From positions 1-64,000 of the forward strand of contig NZ_JAQIPB010000002.1 of the NCBI RefSeq assembly GCF_028023875.1: DNA of 64,000 nt, given 5' to 3'. The stretch is from Xenophilus arseniciresistens (lineage in GTDB: Bacteria; Pseudomonadota; Gammaproteobacteria; Burkholderiales; Burkholderiaceae_C). Below are positions 32,297 to 41,854 of this stretch, piece by piece. The notes below the pieces were generated by a model that was not told the DNA's origin, made no database searches, and worked only from the letters and a program-made list of their open reading frames with translations. Position numbers and translations under genes: made by a program. How positions within the stretch are numbered: position 1 is the stretch's first letter; every line of letters starts with the position of its first letter.

Positions 32297-33712
32297 TCAA
32301 TGGCAATGCGCAGCGATGTACTGCTTGACGCGCTCGGCGTCGGCGGGCAGCTTCGTCACGCGTTTGGGCAGGGCCTCGATGCCTTCGAACTTGGCCGGGC
32401 GCTCGGGCTCGCGGCCCAGCGCTTCGACGATGGTGGCGGCGAACTTGATGGGCAGCGCGGTTTCGAGCACCACCATGGGCACGCCGGGCTGCAGATGCTC
32501 CCGCGCCACCTTGAGGCCATCGGCCGTGTGGGTGTCGATGAGCACGGCAAAGCGCTTGTCGGTGTCGCGGATGGTGGCCAGGCGGTCGGCATGGGTGCTG
32601 CGCCCGCTCACGAAGCCGAACCTGGCCGCAGCGTCGGCGAAGACCGGGTCGCTGCTCAGGTCGAACTGGCCGGCGCTGCCGAGCTGGTCGTGGAACAGCG
32701 AACGCGTGCGGCTGCCATCGCGACCCAGCAGGTCGAACACGAAGCGCTCGAAGTTGCTGGCCTTGCTGATGTCCATCGACGGGCTGGAGGTCTCGTGCGT
32801 GTCGGCGCTGCCGCGCACGCGGTAGACGCCCGTACGGAAGAACTCGTCGAGCACGTCGTTCTCATTGGTGGCCACCACCAGCTGGCGGATGGGCAGGCCC
32901 ATCATGCGCGCCACATGGCCCGCGCAGACGTTGCCGAAGTTGCCGCTGGGCACGGTGAAGCTGACTTCGCCGCCCGCGTTATCCGTCGCGAGGAACCAGC
33001 CCTTGAAGTAGTACACCACCTGGGCCAGCAGGCGGGCCCAGTTGATCGAGTTGACGGTTCCGATGCGGTACTGGCGCTTGAAGCCCAGGTCGTTGCTCAC
33101 GGCCTTGACGATGTCCTGGCAGTCGTCGAACACGCCTTCGATGGCGATGTTGTGGATGTTGGCGTCCTGCAGGCTGAACATCTGCGCCTGCTGGAAGGGG
33201 CTCATGCGGCCGTCGGGCGAGGTCATGAACACGCGCACGCCCTTCTTGCCGCGCATGGCGTACTCGGCCGCGCTGCCGGTGTCGCCACTGGTCGCGCCCA
33301 GGATGTTCAGCTCTTCGCCGCGCCGGCCCAGCTCGTACTCGAAGAGGTTGCCCAGCAGCTGCATGGCCATGTCCTTGAAGGCCAGCGTGGGGCCGTTGGA
33401 CAGGCCCTCGAGGTACACGCCGTCTTCCAGCTCGCGCAGGGGCGTGATGTCCTCGTCGCCGAAGACCTCGGCGGTGTAGGTCTTGGCACAGAGCGCGCGA
33501 AGGTCCTCGGCCGGGATGTCGTCGATGTAGAGCGACAGGATCTCGAAGGCCAGCGCGTGGTACGGCAGATGGCGCCATTGCGCCAGGGTTGCGGCATCGA
33601 CCTGGGGATAGCGCTCGGGCAGGTACAGGCCGCCGTCGGGCGCCAGGCCCTCGAGCAGGATCTCGCAGAAGCGGCGCGGCGTCTGGTCGCCGCGGGTGGA
33701 GAGGTAGCGCAT
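32297..33712 (-). CDS. thrC: Threonine synthase
   Basis: PLP enzyme (471 residues) converting O-phosphohomoserine to threonine. The N-terminus MRYLSTRG and the PLP lysine in NGPTLAFKDMAMQLLG (K near residue 114) are typical, with ILGATSGDTGSAAEYA (about 138) and VPSGNFGNVCAGH (about 255). It belongs to the longer fungal/gammaproteobacterial class. Its ATG shares one base with the hom stop, indicating translational coupling. Product threonine also supplies the CobD substrate threonine phosphate in principle. Confidence 0.97.
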   Translation of the reverse strand: MRYLSTRGDQTPRRFCEILLEGLAPDGGLYLPERYPQVDAATLAQWRHLPYHALAFEILSLYIDDIPAEDLRALCAKTYTAEVFGDEDITPLRELEDGVYLEGLSNGPTLAFKDMAMQLLGNLFEYELGRRGEELNILGATSGDTGSAAEYAMRGKKGVRVFMTSPDGRMSPFQQAQMFSLQDANIHNIAIEGVFDDCQDIVKAVSNDLGFKRQYRIGTVNSINWARLLAQVVYYFKGWFLATDNAGGEVSFTVPSGNFGNVCAGHVARMMGLPIRQLVVATNENDVLDEFFRTGVYRVRGSADTHETSSPSMDISKASNFERFVFDLLGRDGSRTRSLFHDQLGSAGQFDLSSDPVFADAAARFGFVSGRSTHADRLATIRDTDKRFAVLIDTHTADGLKVAREHLQPGVPMVVLETALPIKFAATIVEALGREPERPAKFEGIEALPKRVTKLPADAERVKQYIAAHCH

Positions 33713-35046
33713 CAGCTCAGTTCCTCTTTGCGGATGCGCACGATGGGCGCCAAGACGCTGGGCAGGCCCTGCACGCGGGCCAGCACCTCGTCGAGCGTGC
33801 CTTCGCGCGTGTCGTGCGTGAGGATGATCAGGTCGGTCTGGGTCGAGCCCTCGCCGCCCACTTCATCGGCTTCGCGCTGCAGCACGGCATCGATGCTGAT
33901 GCCGGCCTCGGCCAGCAGCGAGGTCACGCGCGCCAGCACGCCGGCCTCATCGGCCACGCGCAGGCGCAGGTAGTAGCTGGTCACCACCTCGCTCATCGGC
34001 ACGATGGGCAAATCGCCCTTGTTGGCCAGGATGGCTTCGGGGTGGAAGGCCAGGTGCGGCACGCGGTGTTCGGTATCGGCCGTGTGCAGGCGCGTGATGT
34101 CCACGAGGTCGGCGATCACGGCGCTGGCCGTGGGCTCGCTGCCCGCGCCCTTGCCGTAGTACAGCGTGGTGCCCACGGCGTCGCCATTGACCACCACCGC
34201 GTTCATCGCGCCTTCCACGTTGGCCAGCAGGCGCTTGGACGGCACCAGCGCGGGGTGCACGCGCAGCTCGATGCCCTTGGCGCTGCGCTTGGTGATGCCC
34301 AGGAGCTTGATGCGGTAGCCCAGCTGCTCGGCGTACTTGATGTCCTGCGCGGCCAGCTTGGTGATGCCTTCCACGTGTGCCTTGTCGAACTGCACGGGAA
34401 TGCCAAAGGCGATGGCGCTCATCAGCGTGGCCTTGTGGGCCGCGTCCACGCCTTCGATGTCGAAGGTGGGGTCGGCTTCGGCGTAGCCCAGGCGCTGCGC
34501 CTCCTTGAGCACGGTGTCGAAGTCCAGGCCCTTGTCGCGCATCTCGGACAGGATGAAGTTCGTGGTGCCGTTGATGATGCCGGCGATCCACTGGATGGAG
34601 TTGGCCGTGAGCCCCTCGCGCAGCGCCTTGATGATCGGAATGCCGCCGGCCACCGCGGCCTCGAAGGCCACCATCACGCCCTTGGCATGGGCTGCCGCAA
34701 AGATCTCGGTGCCATGCACGGCCAGCAGCGCCTTGTTGGCCGTGACCACATGCTTGCCGGCCGCGATGGCTTCGAGCACCAGGGTCTTGGCCACGCCGTA
34801 GCCGCCGATCAGCTCGATGACGATGTCGATCTGAGGATTGGCGATGACTTCGCGCGCATCACCCACCACCTTGACGCCCTCGCCCACCACGGCCTTGGCG
34901 CGCGCCACGTCGAGGTCGGCCACCATGGTGATCTCGATCCCGCGGCCCGCACGGTGGCGGATCTCTTCCTGGTTGCGCTGCAGCACCTTGAAGGTGCCGC
35001 TGCCGACGGTGCCGATGCCCAGAAGGCCGACCTGAAGGGGTTTCAT
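33712..35046 (-). CDS. hom: Homoserine dehydrogenase
   Basis: NAD(P)-dependent enzyme (444 residues) reducing aspartate semialdehyde to homoserine. Residues about 4-20 hold the Rossmann motif VGLLGIGTVGSGTF, the catalytic core includes VTANKALLAVHG (about 105) and GIINGTTNFILSEM with TYADADP-like GYAEADPTFDIEG (about 195-210). A C-terminal ACT domain (YYLRLRVADEAGVLARVTSLLAEAGI, about residues 350-420) suggests feedback by threonine. A Met four codons upstream (35058) is an alternative start; neither has a clear ribosome-binding site. It follows alaA by 63 bp. Confidence 0.96.
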   Translation of the reverse strand: MKPLQVGLLGIGTVGSGTFKVLQRNQEEIRHRAGRGIEITMVADLDVARAKAVVGEGVKVVGDAREVIANPQIDIVIELIGGYGVAKTLVLEAIAAGKHVVTANKALLAVHGTEIFAAAHAKGVMVAFEAAVAGGIPIIKALREGLTANSIQWIAGIINGTTNFILSEMRDKGLDFDTVLKEAQRLGYAEADPTFDIEGVDAAHKATLMSAIAFGIPVQFDKAHVEGITKLAAQDIKYAEQLGYRIKLLGITKRSAKGIELRVHPALVPSKRLLANVEGAMNAVVVNGDAVGTTLYYGKGAGSEPTASAVIADLVDITRLHTADTEHRVPHLAFHPEAILANKGDLPIVPMSEVVTSYYLRLRVADEAGVLARVTSLLAEAGISIDAVLQREADEVGGEGSTQTDLIILTHDTREGTLDEVLARVQGLPSVLAPIVRIRKEELS

Positions 35047-35109
35047 GGATTCACTCATTTGGAACGATGCGCCGCCCGGTGCGGGTGGCAGGAAAAGAAA
35101 AAGTCGGGC

Positions 35110-36333
35110 TCAGGCAAAACGCGCGCGATAGCGCTCGAGGAACTTGGCGATGCGGGCGATGGCCTCGCGCAGGTCGTCCTCGTGCGGCAGGAACACGATA
35201 CGGAAGTGCTGGTTGTCGCTGTAGTTGAAACCCGAGCCCTGCACCAGCATCACGCGCGTTTCGCGCAGCACCTGCATGAAGAACTGCCGGTCGTCCTGGA
35301 TCGGATAGAGCTTCGGGTCCAGCTTGGGGAACATGTACAGCGCCGCCGAGGGCTTGACGCAGCTGACGCCCGGGATGGCCGTGATCAGCTCATAGGCCAG
35401 GTCGCGCTGGCGGCGCAGGCGCCCGCCTTCCTTCACCAGGTCGTGGATGCTCTGGTAGCCGCCCAGCGCCGTCTGGATGGCCCACTGGCCCGGCACGTTG
35501 GAGCCGAGCTTGAGGTTGGCCAGCATGTTCAGGCCTTCGATGTAGTCGCCCGCCGCGTGCTTGGGGCCCGACAGCACCATCCAGCCCGCGCGATAGCCGC
35601 AGGACCGGTAGGCCTTCGACAGCGAATTGAAGGTCAGCGTGAGCACGTCGGTGGACAGGCTGCCCATGGCCGTGAACTTCACGCCGTCGTAGAGCACCTT
35701 GTCATAGACCTCGTCCACCAGCAGCACGAGGTTGTGCTCGCGCGCGATCTGCACGATGCCCTTGAGCAGCGAATCGGGGTAGATCACGCCGGTCGGGTTG
35801 TTGGGGTTGATCACCACGATGCCGCGCGTGCGCGACGTGATCTTGCCGCGCATGTCCTCGAGGTCGGGCAGCCAGCCGTTGTCTTCGTCGCACTTGTAGT
35901 GCACCGGCGAGCCGCCCGACAGCGAGGTCGCGGCCGTCCACAAGGGGTAGTCGGGCATGGGCACCAGCAGCTCGTCGCCATCGTTGAGCAGCGCGTTGGT
36001 CGCCATCACGATCAGCTCGCTGGCGCCGTTGCCCAGGTAGATGTCGTCCAGCGTCACGCCTTCGATGCCCAGCTGCTGCGTGTAGTGCATGACAGCCTTG
36101 CGGGCCGCGAAGATGCCCTTGCTGTCCGAATAGCCTGCCGAATCGGGCAGGTTGCGGATCATGTCCTGCTGGATCTCCTCGGGCGCATCGAAGCCGAAGG
36201 GCGCCATGTTCCCGATGTTCAGCTTGATGATCTTCTGCCCCTCATCCTCCATCTGCTTGGCCGCGTCGACGATCGGGCCTCGAACGTCATAGAGCACATT
36301 GGCGAGCTTGGCCGATTTCTGGATGGTCTTCAC
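35110..36333 (-). CDS. alaA: Alanine/glutamate-pyruvate aminotransferase
   Basis: Fold-type I PLP aminotransferase (407 residues). It has the AlaA-type N-terminus (KSAKLANVLYDVRGPIVDAA), YSDSKGIFAARKAV, GNGASELIVMATNAL, NPNNPTGVIYP (about 175), DEVYDKVLYDG and the PLP lysine in NSLSKAYRSCGYRAGWM (K near 240). AlaA makes alanine from pyruvate and glutamate. In betaproteobacteria it is conserved just upstream of hom-thrC, as here, and probably starts that operon. Divergent from the Mth938-like gene with 112 bp between. Confidence 0.93.
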   Translation of the reverse strand: MKTIQKSAKLANVLYDVRGPIVDAAKQMEDEGQKIIKLNIGNMAPFGFDAPEEIQQDMIRNLPDSAGYSDSKGIFAARKAVMHYTQQLGIEGVTLDDIYLGNGASELIVMATNALLNDGDELLVPMPDYPLWTAATSLSGGSPVHYKCDEDNGWLPDLEDMRGKITSRTRGIVVINPNNPTGVIYPDSLLKGIVQIAREHNLVLLVDEVYDKVLYDGVKFTAMGSLSTDVLTLTFNSLSKAYRSCGYRAGWMVLSGPKHAAGDYIEGLNMLANLKLGSNVPGQWAIQTALGGYQSIHDLVKEGGRLRRQRDLAYELITAIPGVSCVKPSAALYMFPKLDPKLYPIQDDRQFFMQVLRETRVMLVQGSGFNYSDNQHFRIVFLPHEDDLREAIARIAKFLERYRARFA

Positions 36334-36445
36334 GATGCCTCCGGGGGCGCTTGGGAACGGGATTTACGAGGGGAAAAACGTAGAATTTGACCACAGTTCC
36401 CGCGCACCGCGCGGCCGTTCGCTCCCCGCCAGCCTTTCCGTATCC

Positions 36446-36835
36446 ATGAAGCTCCAGCCCGACAAAGCCGATGTGCAAATCCTCACAGCGCATGGCCCCG
36501 GGTGGGTGGCCGTCAACGGCGAGCGCGTGGCGCACAGCGTGGTGGTGGGTTCGCGCGATGAACGCCAGGCCTGGGAGTGCGAAAGCTTCGAAGACCTGGA
36601 TGCGCGGCACTTCGACGTGCTGGCCGGGATGCGGCCCGAAGTGGTGATCTTCGGCAGCGGTTCGCGCATCCGCTTTCCGCGTCCGGCCTGGATCGCCCCG
36701 CTCGTGAAGCAGGGCGTTGGCGTGGAAACCATGGACACTGCCGCCGCCTGCCGCACCTACAACATCCTGGCTGGCGAAGGCCGTCATGTGGTGGTGGCCC
36801 TGTTGATCGAGCCTGAGGCCGCGGAAAAGGCTTAA
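36446..36835 (+). CDS. Mth938-like domain protein (DUF498 family)
   Basis: Small protein of 129 residues with the Mth938-like fold (NDUFAF3-related). Conserved features are VNGERVAHSVVV (about residues 24-35), LDARHFDVLAGMRPEVVIFGSGSRIRFP (about 50-77) and GVGVETMDTAAACRTYNILAGEGRHVVVALL (about 91-121). The mitochondrial homologue helps assemble complex I; the bacterial role is not established. Start ATG 36446. It is upstream of, and in the same direction as, the Bcp gene, but 214 bp separate them. Confidence 0.82.
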   Translation: MKLQPDKADVQILTAHGPGWVAVNGERVAHSVVVGSRDERQAWECESFEDLDARHFDVLAGMRPEVVIFGSGSRIRFPRPAWIAPLVKQGVGVETMDTAAACRTYNILAGEGRHVVVALLIEPEAAEKA

Positions 36836-37049
36836 TCCGGGTTAAAATAGCGGGTTGCAGACCGGACTGCGCACGCCCGAGCCCCACCAGGAGCCACGGG
36901 CGGCCCTGCCAGACAACGCATACGGCTGCTGTGATGAGCCCTCGCCCCGGCGTCGCGCCCATTGCGGCAGCGCAGTATGGCATGTCGAGCTGACGGGCGT
37001 TGCGCGCCGCGTTCTACCTCGGGAACCACCAGCGGAGAAAACAATTTTC

Positions 37050-37526
37050 ATGGCGATCGTTGTCAACAAACCCATTCCCGAATTCGATGCCATTGCGACG
37101 GGCGGCATCAAGGTTTCGAACACCTCGCACCTCGGTCAGATCCTGGTGCTTTACTTCTACCCCAAGGACAACACCCCGGGCTGCACCACGGAGGCCATGC
37201 AGTTCCGCGACCACTACAAAGACTTCGTGAAGGCGGGAGCCACCGTCTTCGGCGTCTCGCGCGACAACATGAAGTCGCACGACGAGTTCAAGGCCAAGCT
37301 CGAGCTGCCCTTCGAACTCATCGCCGACACCGAAGAGAAGATGTGCCACATGTTCGGCGTGGTCAAGAACAAGATCATGTACGGCAAGAAGGTCAAGGGC
37401 ATCGAGCGCAGCACCTTCCTCATCGGTCCGGATGGCGTTCTGCAGGCCGAATGGCGCGGACTCAAGGTGCCCGGCCACGTCGACGAAGTCCTCAAGGAAG
37501 TCAAGGCCCTGAAGAAGGCCGCCTGA
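37050..37526 (+). CDS. bcp: Thiol peroxidase of the BCP/PrxQ type
   Basis: Peroxiredoxin of 158 residues reducing hydroperoxides with thioredoxin-derived electrons. The peroxidatic Cys is in YPKDNTPGCTTEA (C45, motif TPGCT). The usual PrxQ resolving Cys five residues later (E. coli CTVQAC) is absent: the sequence is CTTEAMQF, so it is a 1-Cys form or uses another Cys (the one in KMCHMF, near 97). Start ATG 37050 follows a GGAGAAA ribosome-binding site. The upstream 214 bp contain a TAAAAT box near 36843 but no gene I can support. Confidence 0.92.
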   Translation: MAIVVNKPIPEFDAIATGGIKVSNTSHLGQILVLYFYPKDNTPGCTTEAMQFRDHYKDFVKAGATVFGVSRDNMKSHDEFKAKLELPFELIADTEEKMCHMFGVVKNKIMYGKKVKGIERSTFLIGPDGVLQAEWRGLKVPGHVDEVLKEVKALKKAA

Positions 37527-37593
37527 GGCTGCGGCCTCAACGCCACGCCCAAAACCGCCTTTGCCCGATTCCGGGCAGGGCCTTCGGGCTGTG

Positions 37594-37682
37594 CATAATG
37601 GGCCCATGCCGTTGACCGCTGCGACTGCATCGCCCGCACAAAGCCAAAGCCGCCCTGGTTTCCAGGCGGCTTTTTGTTTTTC
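37594..37682 (+). ncRNA. Candidate small transcript between bcp and phoH
   Basis: CATAAT at 37594-37599 could be a -10 box, though no good -35 is seen. A strong intrinsic terminator begins 47 bp later (AAAGCCGCC..GGCGGCTTTTT). A transcript of about 75 nt would result. The short frame that begins at ATG 37606 reads through the terminator and is not convincing as a gene. This may simply be the bcp 3' end. Confidence 0.3.
37646..37682 (+). terminator. Intrinsic terminator downstream of bcp
   Basis: AAAGCCGCCCTGG, loop TTT, CCAGGCGGCTTT with one bulged C, followed by TTTTTGTTTTT. It is a strong Rho-independent terminator on the plus strand, upstream of the phoH-like gene. Confidence 0.88.
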
Positions 37683-37732
37683 GGACTGCCCCAGCACATC
37701 ACCCACGCCATTCCCAGCGAGCCCCCTCTTCC

Positions 37733-39448
37733 ATGCCTCTGCCTCCTGCCCCGACCCAGCGCGCCGCCCTTCTCTCGCCTGACGCACTGGACGCACCCGC
37801 ACGCGCACGCCCCAAGACCAGCCGCCGTCCAGCCCCCGAACGCGGCAACGGCGACAACGAGGCCCGGCTGGAACTGCTGGACGAGCGGCCGGCCGCCATG
37901 CCCGGCGGCGCAAAGCCCGCGCGTGCCCTCGCACCGGCCCAGGCCGAACCCGCCGTGCTGCCGGTGCGCGAAAGCGCCGCGCCAGCACGCGCTGCTGCGG
38001 CCCCGGCCGCGCGGGAAAAGCGCAAGAAGGCCAAAGGCCCCGCCAAGCTCTTCGTGCTCGACACCAATGTGCTGCTGCACGACCCGACGAGCCTTTTCCG
38101 CTTCGAGGAACACGACATCTACCTGCCGATGATCGTGCTCGAGGAGCTGGACGGCCACAAGAAGGGCACCACCGAAGTGGCGCGTAACGGCCGGCAGTCC
38201 AGCCGCACGCTGGATGCGCTGGCCGCGGCCCAGGGCGCCGACATCGGCAAGGGGTTCAAGCTCGACTCCACCGGCCACACGGCTGCGGGCGGGCGCCTGT
38301 TCTTCCAGACCGAGCCGCTGGCCTACACGCTGCCCACCAGCCTGCCGCAGGGCAAGGCCGACAACCAGATCCTGGGCGTGGTCCAGGCGCTGCGCGACCT
38401 GCATGCCACGCCTCGCAACGGCAGCGAGCCGCGCGAGGTGGTGCTGGTGTCCAAGGACATCAACATGCGCGTCAAGGCCCGCGCCCTGGGCCTGGCCGCC
38501 GAGGACTACCAGAACGATAAGGCGCTGGAAGACGGCGATCTGCTCTATTCGGGCGCCTTCGCACTGCCGGCCGATTTCTGGACGCGGCAGAGCAAGTCGG
38601 TGGAAAGCTGGCAAAGCGGCAGCAGCACCTTCTACCGCATCAGCGGCCCGCTGGTGCCCAACCTGCACATCAACCAGTTCGTCTATTTCGAGGCGCCGGG
38701 CGAGCCCAGCATGTACGCCCGCGTGACCGAGATCCGCGACAAGACGGCGGTGCTCAAGACGCTCAAGGACTTCGGTTCGGGCAAGAACGCCGTGTGGGGC
38801 GTGAACACGCGCAACCGCGAGCAGAACTTCGCCATGAACCTGCTCATGGATCCCGAGGTGGACTTCGTCACGCTCACCGGCACGGCCGGCACGGGCAAGA
38901 CGCTGATGGCGCTGGCCTCGGGCCTGACGCAAGTGCTCGACGACCGCCGCTACACCGAGATCATCATGACCCGCGCCACCGTAAGCGTGGGCGAGGACAT
39001 CGGCTTTCTGCCGGGCACCGAGGAAGAGAAGATGGGCCCGTGGATGGGCGCGCTGGACGACAACCTCGAGTTCCTGGCCAAGGGCGACGGCACAGGTGCC
39101 GGCGAATGGGGCCGCGCAGCCACCAACGAGCTGATCCGCGCCAAGATCAAGATCAAGAGCATGAACTTCATGCGCGGGCGCACCTTCCTGAACAAGTACG
39201 TGATCATCGACGAGGCGCAGAACCTGACGCCCAAGCAGATGAAGACGCTGGTCACGCGCGCGGGCCCGGGCACCAAGATCATCTGCATGGGCAACCTCGC
39301 GCAGATCGACACGCCCTACCTCACCGAAGGCTCCTCGGGCCTGACCTTCGCGGTGGACCGCTTCAAGGGCTGGCCCCACAGCGGCCACATCACGCTCGCG
39401 CGTGGCGAACGCTCGCGCCTGGCGGACTTCGCCAGCGAGGTCCTCTGA
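37733..39448 (+). CDS. PIN-PhoH fusion ATPase/ribonuclease (PhoH2 type)
   Basis: 571 residues. After a roughly 100-residue Ala/Pro/Arg-rich and probably disordered N-terminus comes a PIN nuclease domain (LFVLDTNVLLHDP near 107-119, VLEELDGHKKG, DNQILGVVQAL, VSKDINMRVKA) with acidic residues suited to metal binding. The PhoH ATPase domain follows: GTAGTGKTLMALA (Walker A, about 385), YVIIDEAQNLTPKQMKTLVTRAG (Walker B region, about 490) and a C-terminal Arg segment. PhoH2 proteins unwind and cleave RNA in vitro in other bacteria; no antitoxin gene is seen upstream here. The long N-terminal extension means a later start cannot be excluded. Confidence 0.9.
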   Translation: MPLPPAPTQRAALLSPDALDAPARARPKTSRRPAPERGNGDNEARLELLDERPAAMPGGAKPARALAPAQAEPAVLPVRESAAPARAAAAPAAREKRKKAKGPAKLFVLDTNVLLHDPTSLFRFEEHDIYLPMIVLEELDGHKKGTTEVARNGRQSSRTLDALAAAQGADIGKGFKLDSTGHTAAGGRLFFQTEPLAYTLPTSLPQGKADNQILGVVQALRDLHATPRNGSEPREVVLVSKDINMRVKARALGLAAEDYQNDKALEDGDLLYSGAFALPADFWTRQSKSVESWQSGSSTFYRISGPLVPNLHINQFVYFEAPGEPSMYARVTEIRDKTAVLKTLKDFGSGKNAVWGVNTRNREQNFAMNLLMDPEVDFVTLTGTAGTGKTLMALASGLTQVLDDRRYTEIIMTRATVSVGEDIGFLPGTEEEKMGPWMGALDDNLEFLAKGDGTGAGEWGRAATNELIRAKIKIKSMNFMRGRTFLNKYVIIDEAQNLTPKQMKTLVTRAGPGTKIICMGNLAQIDTPYLTEGSSGLTFAVDRFKGWPHSGHITLARGERSRLADFASEVL

Positions 39449-39484
39449 CCATCGCCCGGCGCTGAACGGCGCGCGCGCCGCGGC

Positions 39485-41665
39485 TCAGCCAGGCTCGCGC
39501 AGCCAGAGCGCCAGTTCCTCGTCCACACGCAGCAGGGCCGGCAGCAGGGCCTGTGCAGCCGATCCGGCGCCGGGCCAGTCGGCCTGCGTTGCCGCGTCTT
39601 CCAGCGCATGGGCCAGCCGCGCCACCTGCGGCGCGCAGATGGCCGCCAGCGCGCCGCGCAACGCGTGGGCGTCGGCCGCCAGCGCGCGCGCGTTGCGGTC
39701 GGCCAGCGCCTGTTCGATGCCCTGCAGCCGCTGCGAAAGATCGGCCCGCATGGCCTGGGCGGCCTCTTTCAGGGCGGCCTCGTTGCCGCCCAACAGCGCC
39801 AGCAGCGCCGCGCGGTCCACCCCTGGCAGCGCATCGGCAGCGCGCGTCTTCGGGGCGGGCTCGGCCGTGCGAGCCACGCCATGGCCGGCAGCCCGCGCAG
39901 CGAAGGCCTTCTCGCCGCCCTTCTCGGCCGACTCATAGGCCGCCACGATGGCCTCTTCCACGGCAGCGATCAGCGTCGCGGGCGACACCGGCTTGGAGGC
40001 GTAGGCGTCCATGCCCGCGGCCAGGCAGCGGTCACGGTCGCCGGCCATGGCGTGTGCCGTCAGGGCCACGATGGGCGTATGGCCGCGCTCGGGCTCCTGC
40101 TGCTCGCGCGCGCGTATCTGCAGGGTGGCGCCGAAGCCGCTGAGCACCGGCATCTGCAGGTCCATCAGCACCAGGTCCACATCGGCGCTCTCCCAGGTGC
40201 GCACGGCCTCGGCGCCATCGCCCGCCACCGTGACGCGGCAGCCCAGGGGCTCCAGCAGCTTGCGCATCAGCAGCGCGTTCACGGGGTGGTCCTCTGCCAC
40301 CAGCACATGCAGGCCCTGCAGCACCAGGCCGGCATTCGGTTGCGCCTCGGGCAGCACGCCGGGCGCGCCCGCGGCACGTTGCAGCAGCACGTCGAAGGAA
40401 AAACAGCTGCCTTGCCCCGGCGCGCTCTGCACGCGGATCTGCCCGCCCATCATCGCGACCAGTCGCGCGCTGATGCTCAGGCCCAGGCCAGTGCCGCCAT
40501 GGCTGCGCGTGATGGAGGAGTCGGCCTGGGTGAAGGCCTCGAAGATGGCGCCGTGCATGCCGGCGGCGATGCCGATGCCGGTGTCGCGCACCTCGAAGCG
40601 CACGCGCACGGGCCCGGCCGCAGCCTGCCCGTCGGCCTCGCCGGCGTCTTCGGGAGCGACGACAGGCAGCGGTTCGGCCCGCACCACCACCTCGCCCTGC
40701 GCGGTGAACTTGACGGCGTTGGAGACCAGATTGCCCATCACCTGGCGCAGGCGCCCGGGATCGCCGGCCACCCACCGCGGCAGGTCATCGGCCAGCACCA
40801 GGCGCAGCGCAAGCCCCTTCTCGCGCGCCACGCCCGCGTGCAGCTCGACCACGTCGCGCAGCCATTGATGCAGGTCGAAGCGGACCTGTTCGAACACCAG
40901 CTTGCCGGACTCGATCTTGGACAGGTCCAGCACATCGTTGAGCAGCGCCAGCAAGGCGGTGGCGGCGCTGTCGATCAGTGCGACGTAGTGCCGCTGCTCG
41001 CTGTCCAGCGGCGACTGGTGCAGCAGCCGCGCCAGCCCCAGCAGCGCATTGAGCGGCGTGCGCACCTCATGGCTCATGTTGGCCACGAATTCGCTCTTGG
41101 CCCGGCTGCTGGCCTCGGCCTGCGCGCGGGCGCGGGCCATTTCCTCGTGCAGCTGGCGGCGCGCCGTGATGTCGATGTTGTAGCCGCTCATGGTCAAAGC
41201 CCGGCCCTGCGCATCGCGCTCGGTCACCATGCCCACGCTCTCGATCCAGGCCCAGCCGTGCCGCGAGGCCACGCGGTGTTCGACCAGGTAGCGACTGGAC
41301 TCGCCCTTGATGGCGTCCATGGCCGCGCGCAGCAGGGCCGGCAGGTCGTCGGGGTGGACGCGGGCCTTGAGTTCCTCGAGCGTCCACAGCCGTTCGCGCG
41401 GCGCCTCGCCGGCGATCTGCCCCCAGCGGCCGCTGAGCGCGATGCGGTCGCTGCGCAGGTCCCACTCCCATTGCGCGGCATGGGCGGCCTCGGCCACCAG
41501 CTCATGCCGCGCGGCCTGCACGCGCAGCCGGCCGGCTTCGGTCAGCGTGGCCTGGTGCGCTGCCTCCTGCGCCTGCAGCCGGCTTTCGAGGGCAGCCACT
41601 TCGGCTTCGAGCGCGTGGATGCGCTGCAGCAGCGCGGCAGGCTCGGGGACGGTGTCAGAACTCAT
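39485..41665 (-). CDS. Hybrid sensor histidine kinase with PAS, REC and Hpt domains
   Basis: Multi-domain phosphorelay kinase of 726 residues without clear membrane segments, hence probably cytoplasmic. In order: coiled coil (about 10-55), PAS (about 60-172, ending [11 protein letters not shown]), HisKA with phospho-accepting H199 (SHEVRTP), HATPase (N-box NLVSNAVKF near 312, DTGIGI near 361, GTGLGLSI near 391), REC with D502 (LVLMDLQMP) and a C-terminal Hpt with H667 (DAHALRG). All catalytic residues are intact. It is divergent from a diguanylate cyclase response regulator and lies next to the cellulose operon, so it may feed phosphate into that regulator. The Met at 41665 begins the coiled coil. 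Confidence 0.93.
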   Translation of the reverse strand: MSSDTVPEPAALLQRIHALEAEVAALESRLQAQEAAHQATLTEAGRLRVQAARHELVAEAAHAAQWEWDLRSDRIALSGRWGQIAGEAPRERLWTLEELKARVHPDDLPALLRAAMDAIKGESSRYLVEHRVASRHGWAWIESVGMVTERDAQGRALTMSGYNIDITARRQLHEEMARARAQAEASSRAKSEFVANMSHEVRTPLNALLGLARLLHQSPLDSEQRHYVALIDSAATALLALLNDVLDLSKIESGKLVFEQVRFDLHQWLRDVVELHAGVAREKGLALRLVLADDLPRWVAGDPGRLRQVMGNLVSNAVKFTAQGEVVVRAEPLPVVAPEDAGEADGQAAAGPVRVRFEVRDTGIGIAAGMHGAIFEAFTQADSSITRSHGGTGLGLSISARLVAMMGGQIRVQSAPGQGSCFSFDVLLQRAAGAPGVLPEAQPNAGLVLQGLHVLVAEDHPVNALLMRKLLEPLGCRVTVAGDGAEAVRTWESADVDLVLMDLQMPVLSGFGATLQIRAREQQEPERGHTPIVALTAHAMAGDRDRCLAAGMDAYASKPVSPATLIAAVEEAIVAAYESAEKGGEKAFAARAAGHGVARTAEPAPKTRAADALPGVDRAALLALLGGNEAALKEAAQAMRADLSQRLQGIEQALADRNARALAADAHALRGALAAICAPQVARLAHALEDAATQADWPGAGSAAQALLPALLRVDEELALWLREPG

Positions 41666-41854
41666 TCGAAAGCGTTGGAACGGCCATGCCGGACGAGGCA
41701 GCCCCGCAGCGTAAGCCATCCGCGCAGCCTGTGTCGAGACGGGCATCCGGGCGTCTGGCCAGGCTTGCAGACTGACACAATAGCGCCAACCCGGCAGCGT
41801 CTGCCGGGGATCCGATGCCCTGTTCCCAGGCACCCGGGGCTCCACCCACCGTCC

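Noticed and set aside
36836-37049. 214-bp gap before bcp considered for a tRNA or small RNA
   Set aside because: No cloverleaf or T-loop (GTTCRANNC) pattern found; only a TAAAAT promoter-like box near 36843.
37606-37782. Short frame from ATG 37606 across the bcp terminator
   Set aside because: It reads through a strong intrinsic terminator and into the phoH gene in another frame; no ribosome-binding site is visible.
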